NCBI GenBank assembly: GCA_013041925.1
Contig: JABDRB010000013.1
Location: 186,001 to 250,000, forward strand
DNA length: 64,000 nt
Source of the DNA: Akkermansiaceae bacterium
GTDB taxonomy: Bacteria > Verrucomicrobiota > Verrucomicrobiia > Verrucomicrobiales > Akkermansiaceae
Direction: 5' to 3'
This document shows, in pieces, positions 17,490-27,125 of the stretch (position 1 is the first letter of the stretch; each line of letters begins with the position of its first letter). The notes under the pieces are model-generated. The model was not told the DNA's origin. It did no database searches and saw only the letters and a program-made list of their open reading frames with translations. A program made the position numbers and the translations under genes.

Positions 17490-18620
17490 CTACCTCTTGA
17501 GCCTCACGGCCGTGCCGCAGTAGGTGCAGTAAAACCATTTAAAAAACATGGCGTGCAATGCGGTGGGAAGAATATAGCCAATCAGTGGGATATGGTGTGC
17601 CTTTCTATTTTTTAGGCACTTTTTAGGAGCAAACTGACGTTGACCACAGACGCGGCAGCGCGCGCTAACACCCCAGAAAAGGTAAGCAAGGGCAGACAGA
17701 AAAAGGCCACTACTCAGCCCCACGATAGGCCACAGCATATTTTTTTCATTGATCGATCCATAAAGGATCAGCCACGGCATACCAATCAAGTTCGCGACCA
17801 AAAGCAGCTGCACGAGCATCGCAAAAAAGGCAGCAACCCTGACTCGAAAAGGCTCAGGATGTAACACCCCACGCACGAACCGACGAGACTCGGGGGTAAG
17901 CCCGTGATTCACTCCCTGACTCACAGAGACGGCTTCTTTGGACGCCCCTTTATCCAACGGTTTGATGTGATGGTCTTCGTCATCAGCCTCATCAAAATGA
18001 CGGATACGTGAGACCATCAACCCAGTGCGACCCGCGTCGGCTTCTCGGTTTTTCAAATTGGCCAAGCGGGGTGTTGACAGGACATTCATTTCCACTTCGC
18101 CGGAGCATTGAGTCAGCAGAATCCCTTCAGGGATATCGTCCACAGCGATATTGTGACGCCTGATCAAGGTAGATCGAAGTGGCTCCGCCTCGGGTGCGTT
18201 TACTAACATCGCTTGCACCTCTGGGTCTTCCTCAAAATTGACGAGGTTAGGATCAACATCAAAAAGGTGAGATTGATCCTCTTCACTTTCCTCCTTTTCT
18301 CTCTGCGCCCGATCAGCCCCCACCGACTCATTGTTATTGCGAATATCCGGTGCCTCCTCATCACGCGACTCATGCTTAGGTGTCGACTCACCTACACCTT
18401 GATACGCGCCACGCGCGGAAACGGCCATTTTCCATGCCTCCACGTTTTCTTCCGTGGGATCATGCGGCATGATGGCAAGTTGATGGTTTGCTTTAACAAT
18501 CTCAGCAAGCAACTCTTGGGCATTCGTCTCGTAAAATTCCTCAACATCCAGATACCCAACAGCTTCAAGCAAATCGACTGCTTCGCTGGGGATTTCTGAT
18601 ATATCCTGAAGTTTTGTCAT
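17490..18620 (-). CDS. Unknown membrane protein with helix-hairpin-helix-like N-terminus and zinc ribbon
   Basis: I do not recognise the full protein (376 aa). The N-terminus (DISEIPSEAVDLLEAVGYLDVEEFYE) resembles the helical module of DUF4332-type proteins. A long acidic, probably disordered stretch follows (about 80-270). Two predicted membrane segments lie near 290-345, and a cytoplasmic zinc ribbon is formed by CRVC and CTYC at the C-terminus. The ATG at 18620 is chosen because the upstream in-frame ATG (18749) would run into valS. It is 77 bp downstream of valS on the same strand and may be read through from it. The function is unknown. Confidence 0.75.
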   Translation of the reverse strand: MTKLQDISEIPSEAVDLLEAVGYLDVEEFYETNAQELLAEIVKANHQLAIMPHDPTEENVEAWKMAVSARGAYQGVGESTPKHESRDEEAPDIRNNNESVGADRAQREKEESEEDQSHLFDVDPNLVNFEEDPEVQAMLVNAPEAEPLRSTLIRRHNIAVDDIPEGILLTQCSGEVEMNVLSTPRLANLKNREADAGRTGLMVSRIRHFDEADDEDHHIKPLDKGASKEAVSVSQGVNHGLTPESRRFVRGVLHPEPFRVRVAAFFAMLVQLLLVANLIGMPWLILYGSINEKNMLWPIVGLSSGLFLSALAYLFWGVSARCRVCGQRQFAPKKCLKNRKAHHIPLIGYILPTALHAMFFKWFYCTYCGTAVRLKR

Positions 18621-18697
18621 AGGCTCCGATAAAGTGGGATAATCCGTGTGAGATGTCGCAAACGAGCCTAGCTTGCTTTCCTCAACTGACAAGGAAC

Positions 18698-21361
18698 TTA
18701 TCCCAGCGATGCCCGCATCTCTTGGAGCTGACCCAGCTTCTGACTCCACTCGTCCCTGCGCGCCTTTTCACGATCGACGAGCTCGGCAGGTGCCCGATCG
18801 ACAAAGGCGGCATTTCCTAGCTTCGCATCACACTTCGTAACCTCGCTGGCCACCTTCGCGATCTCCTTGTCGAGGCGTGACTTCTCGGCTTCGACATCAA
18901 TCAGCCCTTCCAGCGGCAGGTAAACTTCACCCACGTCCGTGACCGCCGCAGGTGTCCCTTTGGGGGCCTCGTAGGCAGTCAGTATTTCGATCTCACCACC
19001 AGCAAGCAACCCGAGAACGTCAGTTTCCGCCGTGAGCCATGGTTCGGCTTTGATGATGATAAACTTCACATCCTTGCGGGCTGCGACGTTATACTCGGCC
19101 TTGAGGTTACGCATACGTCCGGCGGTGGCATAAATGGCCTCAGCCTGCGAGGCGGCGGCATCCTCCCCCGATATGAGTGCATCCGACGGATAGGTTTTTT
19201 CCATCAAAAATGCGCCATCCTGAACATACCCCATCCTAGCGGAAAGTTCTTCCGTGATATGCGGCATATACGGGTGCAGTAACTGGAGGTAACGACTCAT
19301 CACCGCGTCAAACACAGCGAGCGTTGTCTCGCGGGCTTCGGCGCTCGCCGTATCGCGCAGGTCGCCTTTCACCGCCTCGAGGAATTTGTCACAGAACTCA
19401 CTCCAGAGGAAGTCGTAGAGCTGCTGGCCGACATCGTTGAAACGATAATCCGAATATGATTTTTCTAAGTTCTCTGCTAAATGATCAAGCTTTGTTGCGA
19501 TGTCGATGTGGTAGGGGCGAAGCCTACTGATCACGGGCAGCTGTCCGCTGACCTCCGCGGCATCGCCGCTCATCTGCCTAAAGCGGCAGGCGTTGTAGAG
19601 TTTATTGGCAAAGTTCCGCCCCTCGGCGACCAGTTGTTCGTCAAACCTGACATCCGTCCCTACGGGAGCGGTGCGCAGCAAGCCAAAGCGGAGGCCATCG
19701 GCACCGTATTCGTCCATCAGGTCGATGGGGTCAGGTGAGTTACCCAGTGATTTACTCATCTTACGCCCTTGGCTGTCGCGTATCAATGAGGTGAAAAAAA
19801 CATTTTTAAAGGGCAGCTCGTCCTCAAACCGGTAACCCGCCATGATCATGCGAGCGACCCAGAAAAAGAGAATGTCCGGCCCCGTGACCAAGTCGGTGGT
19901 CGGGTAAAATTTTCCACGCTCGGTCTCGTTCATCGTCGCGAATGGCCACAGCCATGAACTGAACCAGGTGTCCATCACATCCTCGTCGCGCACCCAGTTT
20001 TCGGGGTCGGACGGTGGCTCGGCGCTGACGTAAATATCGCCAGCTTCGAGGTTGCTGACATCGAGGGATTCGGCGCCCTGCAAGGCATCAACTTTTTCTT
20101 TCCTATACCACACGGGGATTTGGTGCCCCCACCAGAGCTGGCGACTGATACACCAGTCCTGGATGTTTTCGAGCCAGTGGGCGTAAGTTTTCGCCCAGCG
20201 AGCAGGACGGAAGGTAATTTCGCCATCGGCCACCGCATCCACAGCCTCTTTGACACAGGGGTATTTTAAAAACCACTGCATGGAAATACGCGGCTCAATC
20301 GGGACGTCGGCGCGCTCCGAGTAGCCGACGTTGTTTTCGTATTCCTCAATACGGATGAGCAGTCCCATTTCCTCGAGTTTAGCCGCGGCTTTTCTGCGTG
20401 CTTGAAAGCGATCGAGGCCATCGAGGTCGGGGCAGTCGGGGCAATTGATCGTGCCATCGGCATGGATCACATCAATGATCTCAAGGCCGTGACGCTGACC
20501 AATCTCAAAGTCCGCCTTGTCGTGGGCTGGCGTAATCTTCAATGCGCCAGTGCCGAACTCGACATCGACATGATCGTCGGCAATAATTTCGATTTCCGCC
20601 TCGGGGAAGGGTCGGCGCACTTTACGGCCAATGTATGAGGCGAATCGTTCATCTTTCGGGTTCACCGCCACAGCGCTGTCGCCCATCAAGGTTTCAGGGC
20701 GGGTGGTCGAGATTTCCAGGAACTCGCCGGGGGCGTCCACGAGCTCATATTTCATGAAATAGAGCTTCGAGTTCTGAGGTTTCATAATCACCTCCTCATC
20801 AGAGAGTGCCGTCAGCGAAACGGGGCACCAGTTCACCATCCGCTTTCCTCGGTAAATGAGTCCTTCGTTAAAAAGATCGGTGAATACCTTCGCCACCCAT
20901 CCCGAATAATCCTCGTCCATGGTGAAGCGCTCGCGATCCCAGTCGCATGAGCACCCAAGCCGTTTTAATTGCTGAATGATAATCCCACCATGCTTTTCCT
21001 TCCAATCCCAAACCCGATCGAGAAAGGCGTCACGGCCGACGTCGCGGCGGGTCTTGCCTTCCTCCTCACGGAGCTGCCGTTCGACCTTGGTCTGCGTCGC
21101 GATACCTGCGTGGTCGGTTCCAGGAAGCCATAATACCTCTTTCCCCTGCTGACGGGCACGGCGGGCAAGAATATCTTGAATCGTGTTATTGAGAACATGC
21201 CCAAGGTGAAGGATTCCCGTCACATTCGGAGGGGGGATCACGATGGAATAACCTTCTTTTTCAGATGAGGTATCGGCATGAAAACAACCATTTTCCTGCC
21301 ATGCGGAATACCATTGTTTTTCGACAGCTTGGGGTTCGTAGGCTTTGGGAAGCTCGGACAT
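18698..21361 (-). CDS. valS: Valyl-tRNA synthetase
   Basis: A class I synthetase of 887 aa that charges tRNA-Val and edits Thr. The HIGH-type motif HLGH is at 52-55 within PPPNVTGILHLGHVLN, and KMSKSLGNSPDP provides KMSKS. The editing-domain sequence STTRPETLMGD and the anticodon-binding region are present. The C-terminal arm is the coiled coil typical of ValRS (EKSRLDKEIAKV...). The start at 21361 (MSELPKAYEPQAVEKQW) matches the family; the in-frame ATG at 21403 would add 14 atypical residues. Divergent from tsaD. Confidence 0.98.
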   Translation of the reverse strand: MSELPKAYEPQAVEKQWYSAWQENGCFHADTSSEKEGYSIVIPPPNVTGILHLGHVLNNTIQDILARRARQQGKEVLWLPGTDHAGIATQTKVERQLREEEGKTRRDVGRDAFLDRVWDWKEKHGGIIIQQLKRLGCSCDWDRERFTMDEDYSGWVAKVFTDLFNEGLIYRGKRMVNWCPVSLTALSDEEVIMKPQNSKLYFMKYELVDAPGEFLEISTTRPETLMGDSAVAVNPKDERFASYIGRKVRRPFPEAEIEIIADDHVDVEFGTGALKITPAHDKADFEIGQRHGLEIIDVIHADGTINCPDCPDLDGLDRFQARRKAAAKLEEMGLLIRIEEYENNVGYSERADVPIEPRISMQWFLKYPCVKEAVDAVADGEITFRPARWAKTYAHWLENIQDWCISRQLWWGHQIPVWYRKEKVDALQGAESLDVSNLEAGDIYVSAEPPSDPENWVRDEDVMDTWFSSWLWPFATMNETERGKFYPTTDLVTGPDILFFWVARMIMAGYRFEDELPFKNVFFTSLIRDSQGRKMSKSLGNSPDPIDLMDEYGADGLRFGLLRTAPVGTDVRFDEQLVAEGRNFANKLYNACRFRQMSGDAAEVSGQLPVISRLRPYHIDIATKLDHLAENLEKSYSDYRFNDVGQQLYDFLWSEFCDKFLEAVKGDLRDTASAEARETTLAVFDAVMSRYLQLLHPYMPHITEELSARMGYVQDGAFLMEKTYPSDALISGEDAAASQAEAIYATAGRMRNLKAEYNVAARKDVKFIIIKAEPWLTAETDVLGLLAGGEIEILTAYEAPKGTPAAVTDVGEVYLPLEGLIDVEAEKSRLDKEIAKVASEVTKCDAKLGNAAFVDRAPAELVDREKARRDEWSQKLGQLQEMRASLG

Positions 21362-21496
21362 GGCGCGGGTTCTGCCAAAGTCACCCGTGTTTGTAAATGG
21401 CAAAGGGTCGCTTCACTCCCATCTCGAAGTTTTAGCCCCTCTCAACCTGGCAAAAATAATCCTGTAAATCAGCTTCATCCCGTTTAGAAAACCTGC

Positions 21497-22528
21497 ATGC
21501 CGACAACTCTTCTCGCCATCGAGTCCAGCTGTGATGAAACTGCTGTAGCTATCCTGCGTCATGATCATGGCAAGGTGGATACCCTCGCCTCAGAAATTTC
21601 CTCCCAGATCGACATCCACCGTGAGTTTGGCGGCGTGGTGCCCGAACTCGCCAGCCGTAACCACTCGCTGCACCTCCGACCCCTCATTGAGATCGCGCTC
21701 AAAAATGCAGGAATAACCATCGATGCCATCGACGCCTTTGGGGCCACCGCCGGCCCTGGGCTTGCCTCTTCGTTATTGGTCGGTAACACAACCGCCAAAT
21801 CACTGGCCCTCAGCGCAGGCAAGCCGTTCATCTCGGTCAATCACATGGAAGGCCACTTGCTCTCCCCCTTTCTCGGCCAGCAAGACCTCCACTCCAATCT
21901 CGCGCTCATCGTCTCCGGTGGACACACCTTGCTCATCCACATGAAGGACTTTGGCGACTACACCCTGCTCGGAAGCACCCGCGATGATGCAGCGGGTGAA
22001 GCCTATGATAAAGTGGGCAAAATGCTCGGCCTCCCCTACCCCGGCGGGCCGGAAATCGAAAAACAAGCACGCAGCGGATCACCCACGGCCTTTGCATTCC
22101 CTCGCTCCATGATGAAAGACGGCCTGCATTTTTCCTTTTCCGGACTCAAAACCGCGGTGCTCTATCAACTTGAAAAGCTCGACCCCACACAAGGTAAAGC
22201 CCCCGCCGACGCCATCCCCGACCTCTGCGCATCCTTTCAGCAGGCGGTGATCGACGTGCTGGTGCACAAGACGCTGCTCGCCGCCGAGCAATGCGGTGAG
22301 CGCCTGATCACCCTCTCCGGTGGTGTCTCCTGTAATCAAGCACTTCGAAAAGCCATGCAGAAAGCCTGTGACGACCGAGGATATGAGTTGCGCATCGCTG
22401 CGCCTGCGCTCTCGACCGACAACGCAGCGATGATTGCCTTTGTGGCTCTGCACAGCCACCTCCGTGGCCACAGCTCCAGCCTCCATGAGGATATCAACCC
22501 TAATTTACAGCTCATTGCGGCCCCATAG
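21497..22528 (+). CDS. tsaD: tRNA N6-threonylcarbamoyladenosine transferase TsaD
   Basis: TsaD transfers the threonylcarbamoyl group to A37 of ANN-decoding tRNAs as part of the TsaBDE complex. It is an ASKHA-fold protein of 343 aa with the metal-binding histidines in NHMEGH (His116, His120), the phosphate/nucleotide motifs IESSCDETAVA and SGGHTLL, the SGGVSCNQALR segment and a C-terminal STDNAAMIA. All key residues look intact. It is divergent from valS with a 135-bp gap that must hold both promoters. Confidence 0.98.
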   Translation: MPTTLLAIESSCDETAVAILRHDHGKVDTLASEISSQIDIHREFGGVVPELASRNHSLHLRPLIEIALKNAGITIDAIDAFGATAGPGLASSLLVGNTTAKSLALSAGKPFISVNHMEGHLLSPFLGQQDLHSNLALIVSGGHTLLIHMKDFGDYTLLGSTRDDAAGEAYDKVGKMLGLPYPGGPEIEKQARSGSPTAFAFPRSMMKDGLHFSFSGLKTAVLYQLEKLDPTQGKAPADAIPDLCASFQQAVIDVLVHKTLLAAEQCGERLITLSGGVSCNQALRKAMQKACDDRGYELRIAAPALSTDNAAMIAFVALHSHLRGHSSSLHEDINPNLQLIAAP

Positions 22529-22609
22529 GACAGCAAACAGCACCCTTGCACTCACATAAAAAAAAGGATACACCCCAGCCCACACATCAAGCACCACTTC
22601 TACCCGACT

Positions 22610-24067
22610 ATGGACACCAACGAAGACAACGCGCCCACTTACACGCCTCTCGAACCCGCTGACCACCAACCCACTCCACAGCCGGCAAAATCAAGTGGCA
22701 ACCAGCTTACCACCGCCCTGATTGTCATCATTGTTGTCATCCTCTTTGCCATGTTGATGTTATCCATGAACAGACAACCTCATACGTCGACTCCCCATGA
22801 CGGCGCCGATCTAGCAGCCTTGGAGGCAAAAAATACGCAACTCCGTGCCGATGCCAATGCTGAGCGTATCCGCCAAGGGTTGCCCCCCCTTCCCGATGAT
22901 TCCAGAAGCGCACGCATGCTCGCCGATCGTATTCAGCGTGACTCAATGGCACTCACGACCCTCGCCAGCCAGTGGCAAGACGAATTGGGAACCAAGGACG
23001 TAGCCCTTAACGACCTCCACAGTCAGATCACATCCCGCGATGAAAACACCAAACGGCTCTACTCTCAGATCGCATCCCTCCAAGCCCAACTCAATCAACT
23101 CGGAAACGCCCCCCAGCAACTCGCCAGCGCAAGCCATGACCTGAAAATGGCCAACAGCCAGATCGCATCCCTCCAGGCCCAACTCAATCAACTCGGAAAC
23201 GCCCCCCAGCAACTCGCCAGCGCGAGCCATGACCTGAAATTGGCCAACACACAGGTCGCAGCCCTCCAGGCCCAACTCAATCAACTCGGTGACGCCCCCC
23301 AGCAACTCGCCAGTGTGAGTCATGATCTGAAAGCAGCCAACAACCAGATTGCCAATTACCGGAAACAACTTGCCGAGTTCCAAGGCCGGCCCAGCAGCGA
23401 GGAAGTCACCTCACTGCGCAAGCAGTTAAACGATAACATGGTGACACGCAACAAACTGCAACTCCAAATCGATACCCTGCTCGAGCAGACGAAACATAAA
23501 ATTGATCAAAGCCAGTATGACGAAGCCATCGCAGACCTCGCCCATCTCCGCCCTGAGATCGTTAAGCAACGGTATGAGATTCAGCGTCTGCGTTCCCAGC
23601 TTGACCGATCCAGCCTCTTCATTGAATCCGAAAATGACCTGCCCGCCGACGCCGCACGGCTGTTTGCCAAGTTACGCGCACTCGACTCCGTTCAAGGAGC
23701 GACGCTCGCAGCCGCCTACAAGCACATTGAACAAACGCTCGGCGCCCGTGTCATTCACCGCCAGACATATACCACAGGCTCATCTCAAATCGCTTTCGAT
23801 CGAGAAACCATGATCAAAAATGCCATGCACAAGGGCACGGGGGCTCAGTCCTTTTTCCTTGTCGTCGGATACGCCTCCAACACAGGAGATGCTGCCAGCA
23901 ACCAGAAAATCTCCGCCGCACGGGCAACCACCGCCGCCTCCGTGGTGAACCTGTTCAAGACCGAGCAGCAACAAGTGCGCGCCGTCTACCTCGGCCAAAC
24001 CAACCGGTTCTCCCAAGACCTTTCCGCCGAAAACCAAATCTGCGAAGTTTGGGAAATCAAAAAGTAG
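22610..24067 (+). CDS. Inner-membrane-anchored coiled-coil protein with C-terminal OmpA/MotB-like domain
   Basis: A 485-aa protein. A cytoplasmic N-terminus of about 35 residues precedes one membrane segment (LTTALIVIIVVILFAMLML, about 34-52). A long periplasmic coiled coil follows (about 65-340). Its core is three near-identical 31-residue repeats (QIASLQAQLNQLGNAPQQLA...). The last 110 residues resemble an OmpA-like peptidoglycan-binding fold (FFLVVGYASNTGDAASNQKISAARA, RFSQDLSAENQICEVWEIKK), though the usual Asp/Arg pair of that domain is only partly recognisable. A role as an envelope tether from inner membrane to cell wall is inferred from architecture. It stands alone, 81 bp after tsaD. 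Confidence 0.75.
   Translation: MDTNEDNAPTYTPLEPADHQPTPQPAKSSGNQLTTALIVIIVVILFAMLMLSMNRQPHTSTPHDGADLAALEAKNTQLRADANAERIRQGLPPLPDDSRSARMLADRIQRDSMALTTLASQWQDELGTKDVALNDLHSQITSRDENTKRLYSQIASLQAQLNQLGNAPQQLASASHDLKMANSQIASLQAQLNQLGNAPQQLASASHDLKLANTQVAALQAQLNQLGDAPQQLASVSHDLKAANNQIANYRKQLAEFQGRPSSEEVTSLRKQLNDNMVTRNKLQLQIDTLLEQTKHKIDQSQYDEAIADLAHLRPEIVKQRYEIQRLRSQLDRSSLFIESENDLPADAARLFAKLRALDSVQGATLAAAYKHIEQTLGARVIHRQTYTTGSSQIAFDRETMIKNAMHKGTGAQSFFLVVGYASNTGDAASNQKISAARATTAASVVNLFKTEQQQVRAVYLGQTNRFSQDLSAENQICEVWEIKK
23066..23344 (+). repeat. Three tandem 93-bp coding repeats
   Basis: Units start at 23066, 23159 and 23252; each is 93 bp (31 codons) and begins with CAG-(A/G)T-(C/T)GC. Units 1 and 2 are almost identical at the DNA level and unit 3 has diverged further, which points to recent in-frame duplication within the coiled coil. 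Copy number may vary between strains. Confidence 0.95.
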
Positions 24068-24094
24068 CGACGTCCCCAGAGTTCATTACCTCTA

Positions 24095-24967
24095 TTACCC
24101 GCTCTGCCTCGCCGCCTTAATCGTGTTGGCAATCAGCATGGCGATGGTCATGGGACCAACTCCACCAGGCACTGGGGTGATCGCTGAACACTTCGGGGCA
24201 ACTTCTGCGTAGGCAACATCACCGACAAGGCGATAGCCTCGCTTCGCCGTGGCGTCATCCACTCGATTGATCCCCACGTCGATAACGGCAGCGCCCTCCT
24301 TCACCATGTCGGCCGTCACAAACTCAGGCCGACCGATCGCCGCGACGATAATATCGGCCCGACGGCAGACGGCTGCGAGATCCTTCGTGCGTGAATGCGC
24401 AACCGTCACCGTGGCATTGCCCTCCTTGCTCATCAGCAACAGCGCCATCGGTTTCCCTACGATCATGCTGCGCCCAATCACCACCGCTTCCGCACCAGAG
24501 GTTTCCACCCCAGCCTCCTTCAGCAGGCGCATGCACCCAGCAGGCGTGCAAGGGACAAACCCTGAGCCATCTTCAAGTGCCAGCTTGGCCACATTGGTGG
24601 GATGAAACCCGTCCACATCCTTGGCGGGGTCAATCGCCCGGACAATGGCTTCTTCATCGATCTGAGGTGGTGGTGGCGACTGCACCAGGATGCCGTGAAT
24701 TTGGGGGTCATGATTAAGCTCCTCGACAACGGCGAGCACCTCGGCCTGGGTCGCATCCACCGGCAGCTCGATTTTGCGAGAATGAAGCCCGAGCTCGGCA
24801 CATTTGCGCACCTTGGAACCCACATAAACTTTCGACGCTGGATCCTCACCAACTAAGACGACCGCTAAGCCCGGGGTGATGCCCACATTTTTCAACGCTG
24901 CGATTTCCTCGCTGCACTCTGCAAGAACTTGCTCTGCCACTGACTTTCCGTCGATTATATTGCTCAT
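24095..24967 (-). CDS. folD: Bifunctional methylenetetrahydrofolate dehydrogenase/methenyltetrahydrofolate cyclohydrolase FolD
   Basis: FolD interconverts methylene-, methenyl- and 10-formyl-tetrahydrofolate for one-carbon metabolism. The catalytic YxxxK motif is Y48-VGS-K52, [10 protein letters not shown] (116-125) and the nucleotide-binding [16 protein letters not shown] are intact, and the C-terminus has [12 protein letters not shown]. The usual GILVQLPLP loop is [10 protein letters not shown] here (Gln96 retained), a local variation beside the active site. Length (290 aa) is normal. It follows the DUF374 acyltransferase by 6 bp in an operon and converges with the OmpA-like gene. Confidence 0.97.
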   Translation of the reverse strand: MSNIIDGKSVAEQVLAECSEEIAALKNVGITPGLAVVLVGEDPASKVYVGSKVRKCAELGLHSRKIELPVDATQAEVLAVVEELNHDPQIHGILVQSPPPPQIDEEAIVRAIDPAKDVDGFHPTNVAKLALEDGSGFVPCTPAGCMRLLKEAGVETSGAEAVVIGRSMIVGKPMALLLMSKEGNATVTVAHSRTKDLAAVCRRADIIVAAIGRPEFVTADMVKEGAAVIDVGINRVDDATAKRGYRLVGDVAYAEVAPKCSAITPVPGGVGPMTIAMLIANTIKAARQSG

Positions 24968-24973
24968 GTTATT

Positions 24974-25648
24974 TTAGTCGTTGTTCGGTATATCATTCAC
25001 ACCTTCCCTGAGGGAGTTTTCTACTTTTTGTCGATACGATTCAAAATCATTTTCATCCAATTTTGCAGGAACGTGGATGGCCTCGCCAACACGGATCACC
25101 ACTTCACTGAATGGCTTCGGGATATAAAAACGATCCCAGCTCTTCAATCGCCAGCTCGATGAGTGGGAAAACCGAACCGGGATGATGGGCGCGCCAGAGG
25201 ATTGCGCCAGCTTCACCACTCCAGGTTGAAGATGATAACGTGGACCACGCGGACCGTCCGGCGTAATAAATAACTGCTCGCCTGCCTTCAGGGCTTTTTT
25301 GAGGGCAATCAACGCCGCCACCCCACGCCTCGAGCTCGAACCACGCACCGTCTTGACACCAAAACATGTCACCATCGATTCGATCACCGCGCCATCCCGA
25401 CTCGCACTGGCCAGCGCGCTCGCCGGGGCGGCGCCACTGAATCGCGTCTTCGTCAGAGGTGCGGCAAAGAGGCAGTTGTGCCAAAAGGCCCAAATCACTG
25501 GAACCCCAGGCGCCGCCTTGATTTTTTGCCCCGATGGGTCATCCACCCGATACCGGAGAGTCAGACCTAACACCCGCATCAGAAGTGCCACCAACCTGCC
25601 AGCCGCCACCTGCTTCCATGTCCCTCTGATTTCTGACCTTTTACTCAT
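24974..25648 (-). CDS. Lysophospholipid acyltransferase family protein (DUF374)
   Basis: A 224-aa membrane-associated acyltransferase of the DUF374 type, related to LpxL/PlsC-like enzymes of lipid synthesis. Visible family features are WAFWHNCLF (the His position of the HX4D-like motif), SRDGAVIESMVTCFGVKTVRGSS, and ITPDGPRGPRYHLQPGVVKLAQ. The ATG at 25648 (MSKRSEIRGTW) is chosen because the sequence before it is not conserved-looking. Such proteins often act in lipid A or phospholipid acylation; the acceptor is not predictable. It is 6 bp upstream of folD. Confidence 0.87.
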   Translation of the reverse strand: MSKRSEIRGTWKQVAAGRLVALLMRVLGLTLRYRVDDPSGQKIKAAPGVPVIWAFWHNCLFAAPLTKTRFSGAAPASALASASRDGAVIESMVTCFGVKTVRGSSSRRGVAALIALKKALKAGEQLFITPDGPRGPRYHLQPGVVKLAQSSGAPIIPVRFSHSSSWRLKSWDRFYIPKPFSEVVIRVGEAIHVPAKLDENDFESYRQKVENSLREGVNDIPNND

Positions 25649-25887
25649 CGGGATCCGTAGGGTTGTCGAGTGAAAGAGAGAGTCGGGGACGCGGGAATGC
25701 GCTCGAGCTCCTCTGGCTTGGTGCAAAGCCCCTCATCGAATATGCCCGTTGAGCGACCGTATCTATTCCGATGACATCCATGATGGGTTCCGGCGGGGTG
25801 CCGACACACCTATTCATTGCCATTGCAGGGTCATTTGACAAGCCAAGGTATTAAATTTCTCACCGAATTAGCGGCCAAGCCACCCGA

Positions 25888-27117
25888 TCAGGCAAGCATT
25901 TTGAGCACCGCTGTGATCGCTGCAGCAAAAATACCCACGCCTGAAAAAATGCCCACCACACGATCACGCTTCATGGTTTCGGGTCGACGAAACGAGGCGG
26001 ACGCAGGAAAAACAATCCCCGCGTAGCCCATCCCAGCTAACAAACCACCAGCATGTGCCGCATTATCAATAAAGCTCATGCCGAGAAAACCAATGACCAC
26101 CATCAACACGACCCCAGCAAGCAATCGCCTGCGGGCAGGCTTGGGCACCAAGCGAGGATGCAATAACTCAAAGACCAACATAAAACCCAACAAACCCATC
26201 AAGCCGCCAGATGCCCCAACTGCCACCTTATCCGGAATCCAGTAAAACGACGCCAGTCCACCGACCCACATGGATCCCAAATACACCATCAACAGATGAG
26301 GCCAACGTGCCAGCGTCTCGGTGCGCCGACCGAGGTAGAGAATACCTCCGGCATTCATCAGAAAATGGATCGCATTACCGTGTAGCATCGGTGCCGTAAA
26401 CATCCGCCACCACGCTGCGCCATCGGCTTGCTGTGGGTAGTTCAGCGCCGCCGTCTTGAGCAAACCCGCCTGAATGATCGATTCCTTAAACTCAGCACTC
26501 CCCCAATCCAAGTAAACCTGCACCAAACCACAGAGCAACAAACACGCTAACAAGAAATAGGTGACTGGCACCTTTTGCCGATGCAACCAGCTATCAAATT
26601 GCGCATCGGGAACCTCATCAACAAGATCAGACGCCTCGGTTTTTAGCAGATGACGGCGCATTTTTAAACCTTCGTAAAGAGGGAGAAGGCCAAACATAAA
26701 AAGCAGCAGTGCCGCAAGTCCGGTGAGCTGGTGTGAGTAGAGAGCAGACATCTCGCCCCCGCTGTTGCTCCACGCTGCATAGAGCGTCCAGAGCATGATC
26801 ACCCCAAAGACGAGCCCCATTCTGAGGCCATCGCTACAATCGAGTTCAGCACGCCTTTTGAGTCGAGCTCGCAGGGGTTTATGCAGCACTGAAACTTGCT
26901 CAGGAACCACCATCTGATCATCATCCGGCGTCCATACAAGATCGATTCCATCACGCGACCCACCTACTTTTTGGACAAGATCCTCCGCGCATGTGGCTGG
27001 GTGCAGGTTCCCCTTAGGGTCGACATAACCAAAATCCGCACCCTCAGGCTTAGAAGGAAACGCATCAGGGAGTGCCCATACGGGAACATCACCCTCCACG
27101 CTAGATGTTCCGTTCAC
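25888..27117 (-). CDS. Rhomboid-family intramembrane serine protease with N-terminal GYF_2/DUF4339-like domain
   Basis: A 409-aa membrane protease. Residues about 28-75 (FGYVDPKGNLHPATCAEDL, IDLVWTPDDDQMVVPE) look like a GYF_2/DUF4339 domain, which typically binds peptides. Two membrane segments (about 100-150) precede the rhomboid core. Its features are LHGNAIHFLMNAGGILYLG (His246, His251, Asn255), the nucleophile in GASGGLMG (Ser303) and the partner His355 in DNAAHAGGLLAG. The catalytic dyad is therefore intact. The start is a GTG at 27117, 8 bp after secG's stop, so it is probably translated from the secG transcript. Substrates are unknown. Confidence 0.92.
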   Translation of the reverse strand: MNGTSSVEGDVPVWALPDAFPSKPEGADFGYVDPKGNLHPATCAEDLVQKVGGSRDGIDLVWTPDDDQMVVPEQVSVLHKPLRARLKRRAELDCSDGLRMGLVFGVIMLWTLYAAWSNSGGEMSALYSHQLTGLAALLLFMFGLLPLYEGLKMRRHLLKTEASDLVDEVPDAQFDSWLHRQKVPVTYFLLACLLLCGLVQVYLDWGSAEFKESIIQAGLLKTAALNYPQQADGAAWWRMFTAPMLHGNAIHFLMNAGGILYLGRRTETLARWPHLLMVYLGSMWVGGLASFYWIPDKVAVGASGGLMGLLGFMLVFELLHPRLVPKPARRRLLAGVVLMVVIGFLGMSFIDNAAHAGGLLAGMGYAGIVFPASASFRRPETMKRDRVVGIFSGVGIFAAAITAVLKMLA

Positions 27118-27125
27118 GGGGGAAA

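Noticed and set aside
23066-23344. CRISPR-like array
   Set aside because: The three 93-bp units are contiguous, in frame and without spacers; they encode a coiled-coil repeat.
25649-25887. Small minus-strand gene between rhomboid and acyltransferase
   Set aside because: The only frame overlaps the acyltransferase start, has a random composition and lacks a ribosome-binding site.
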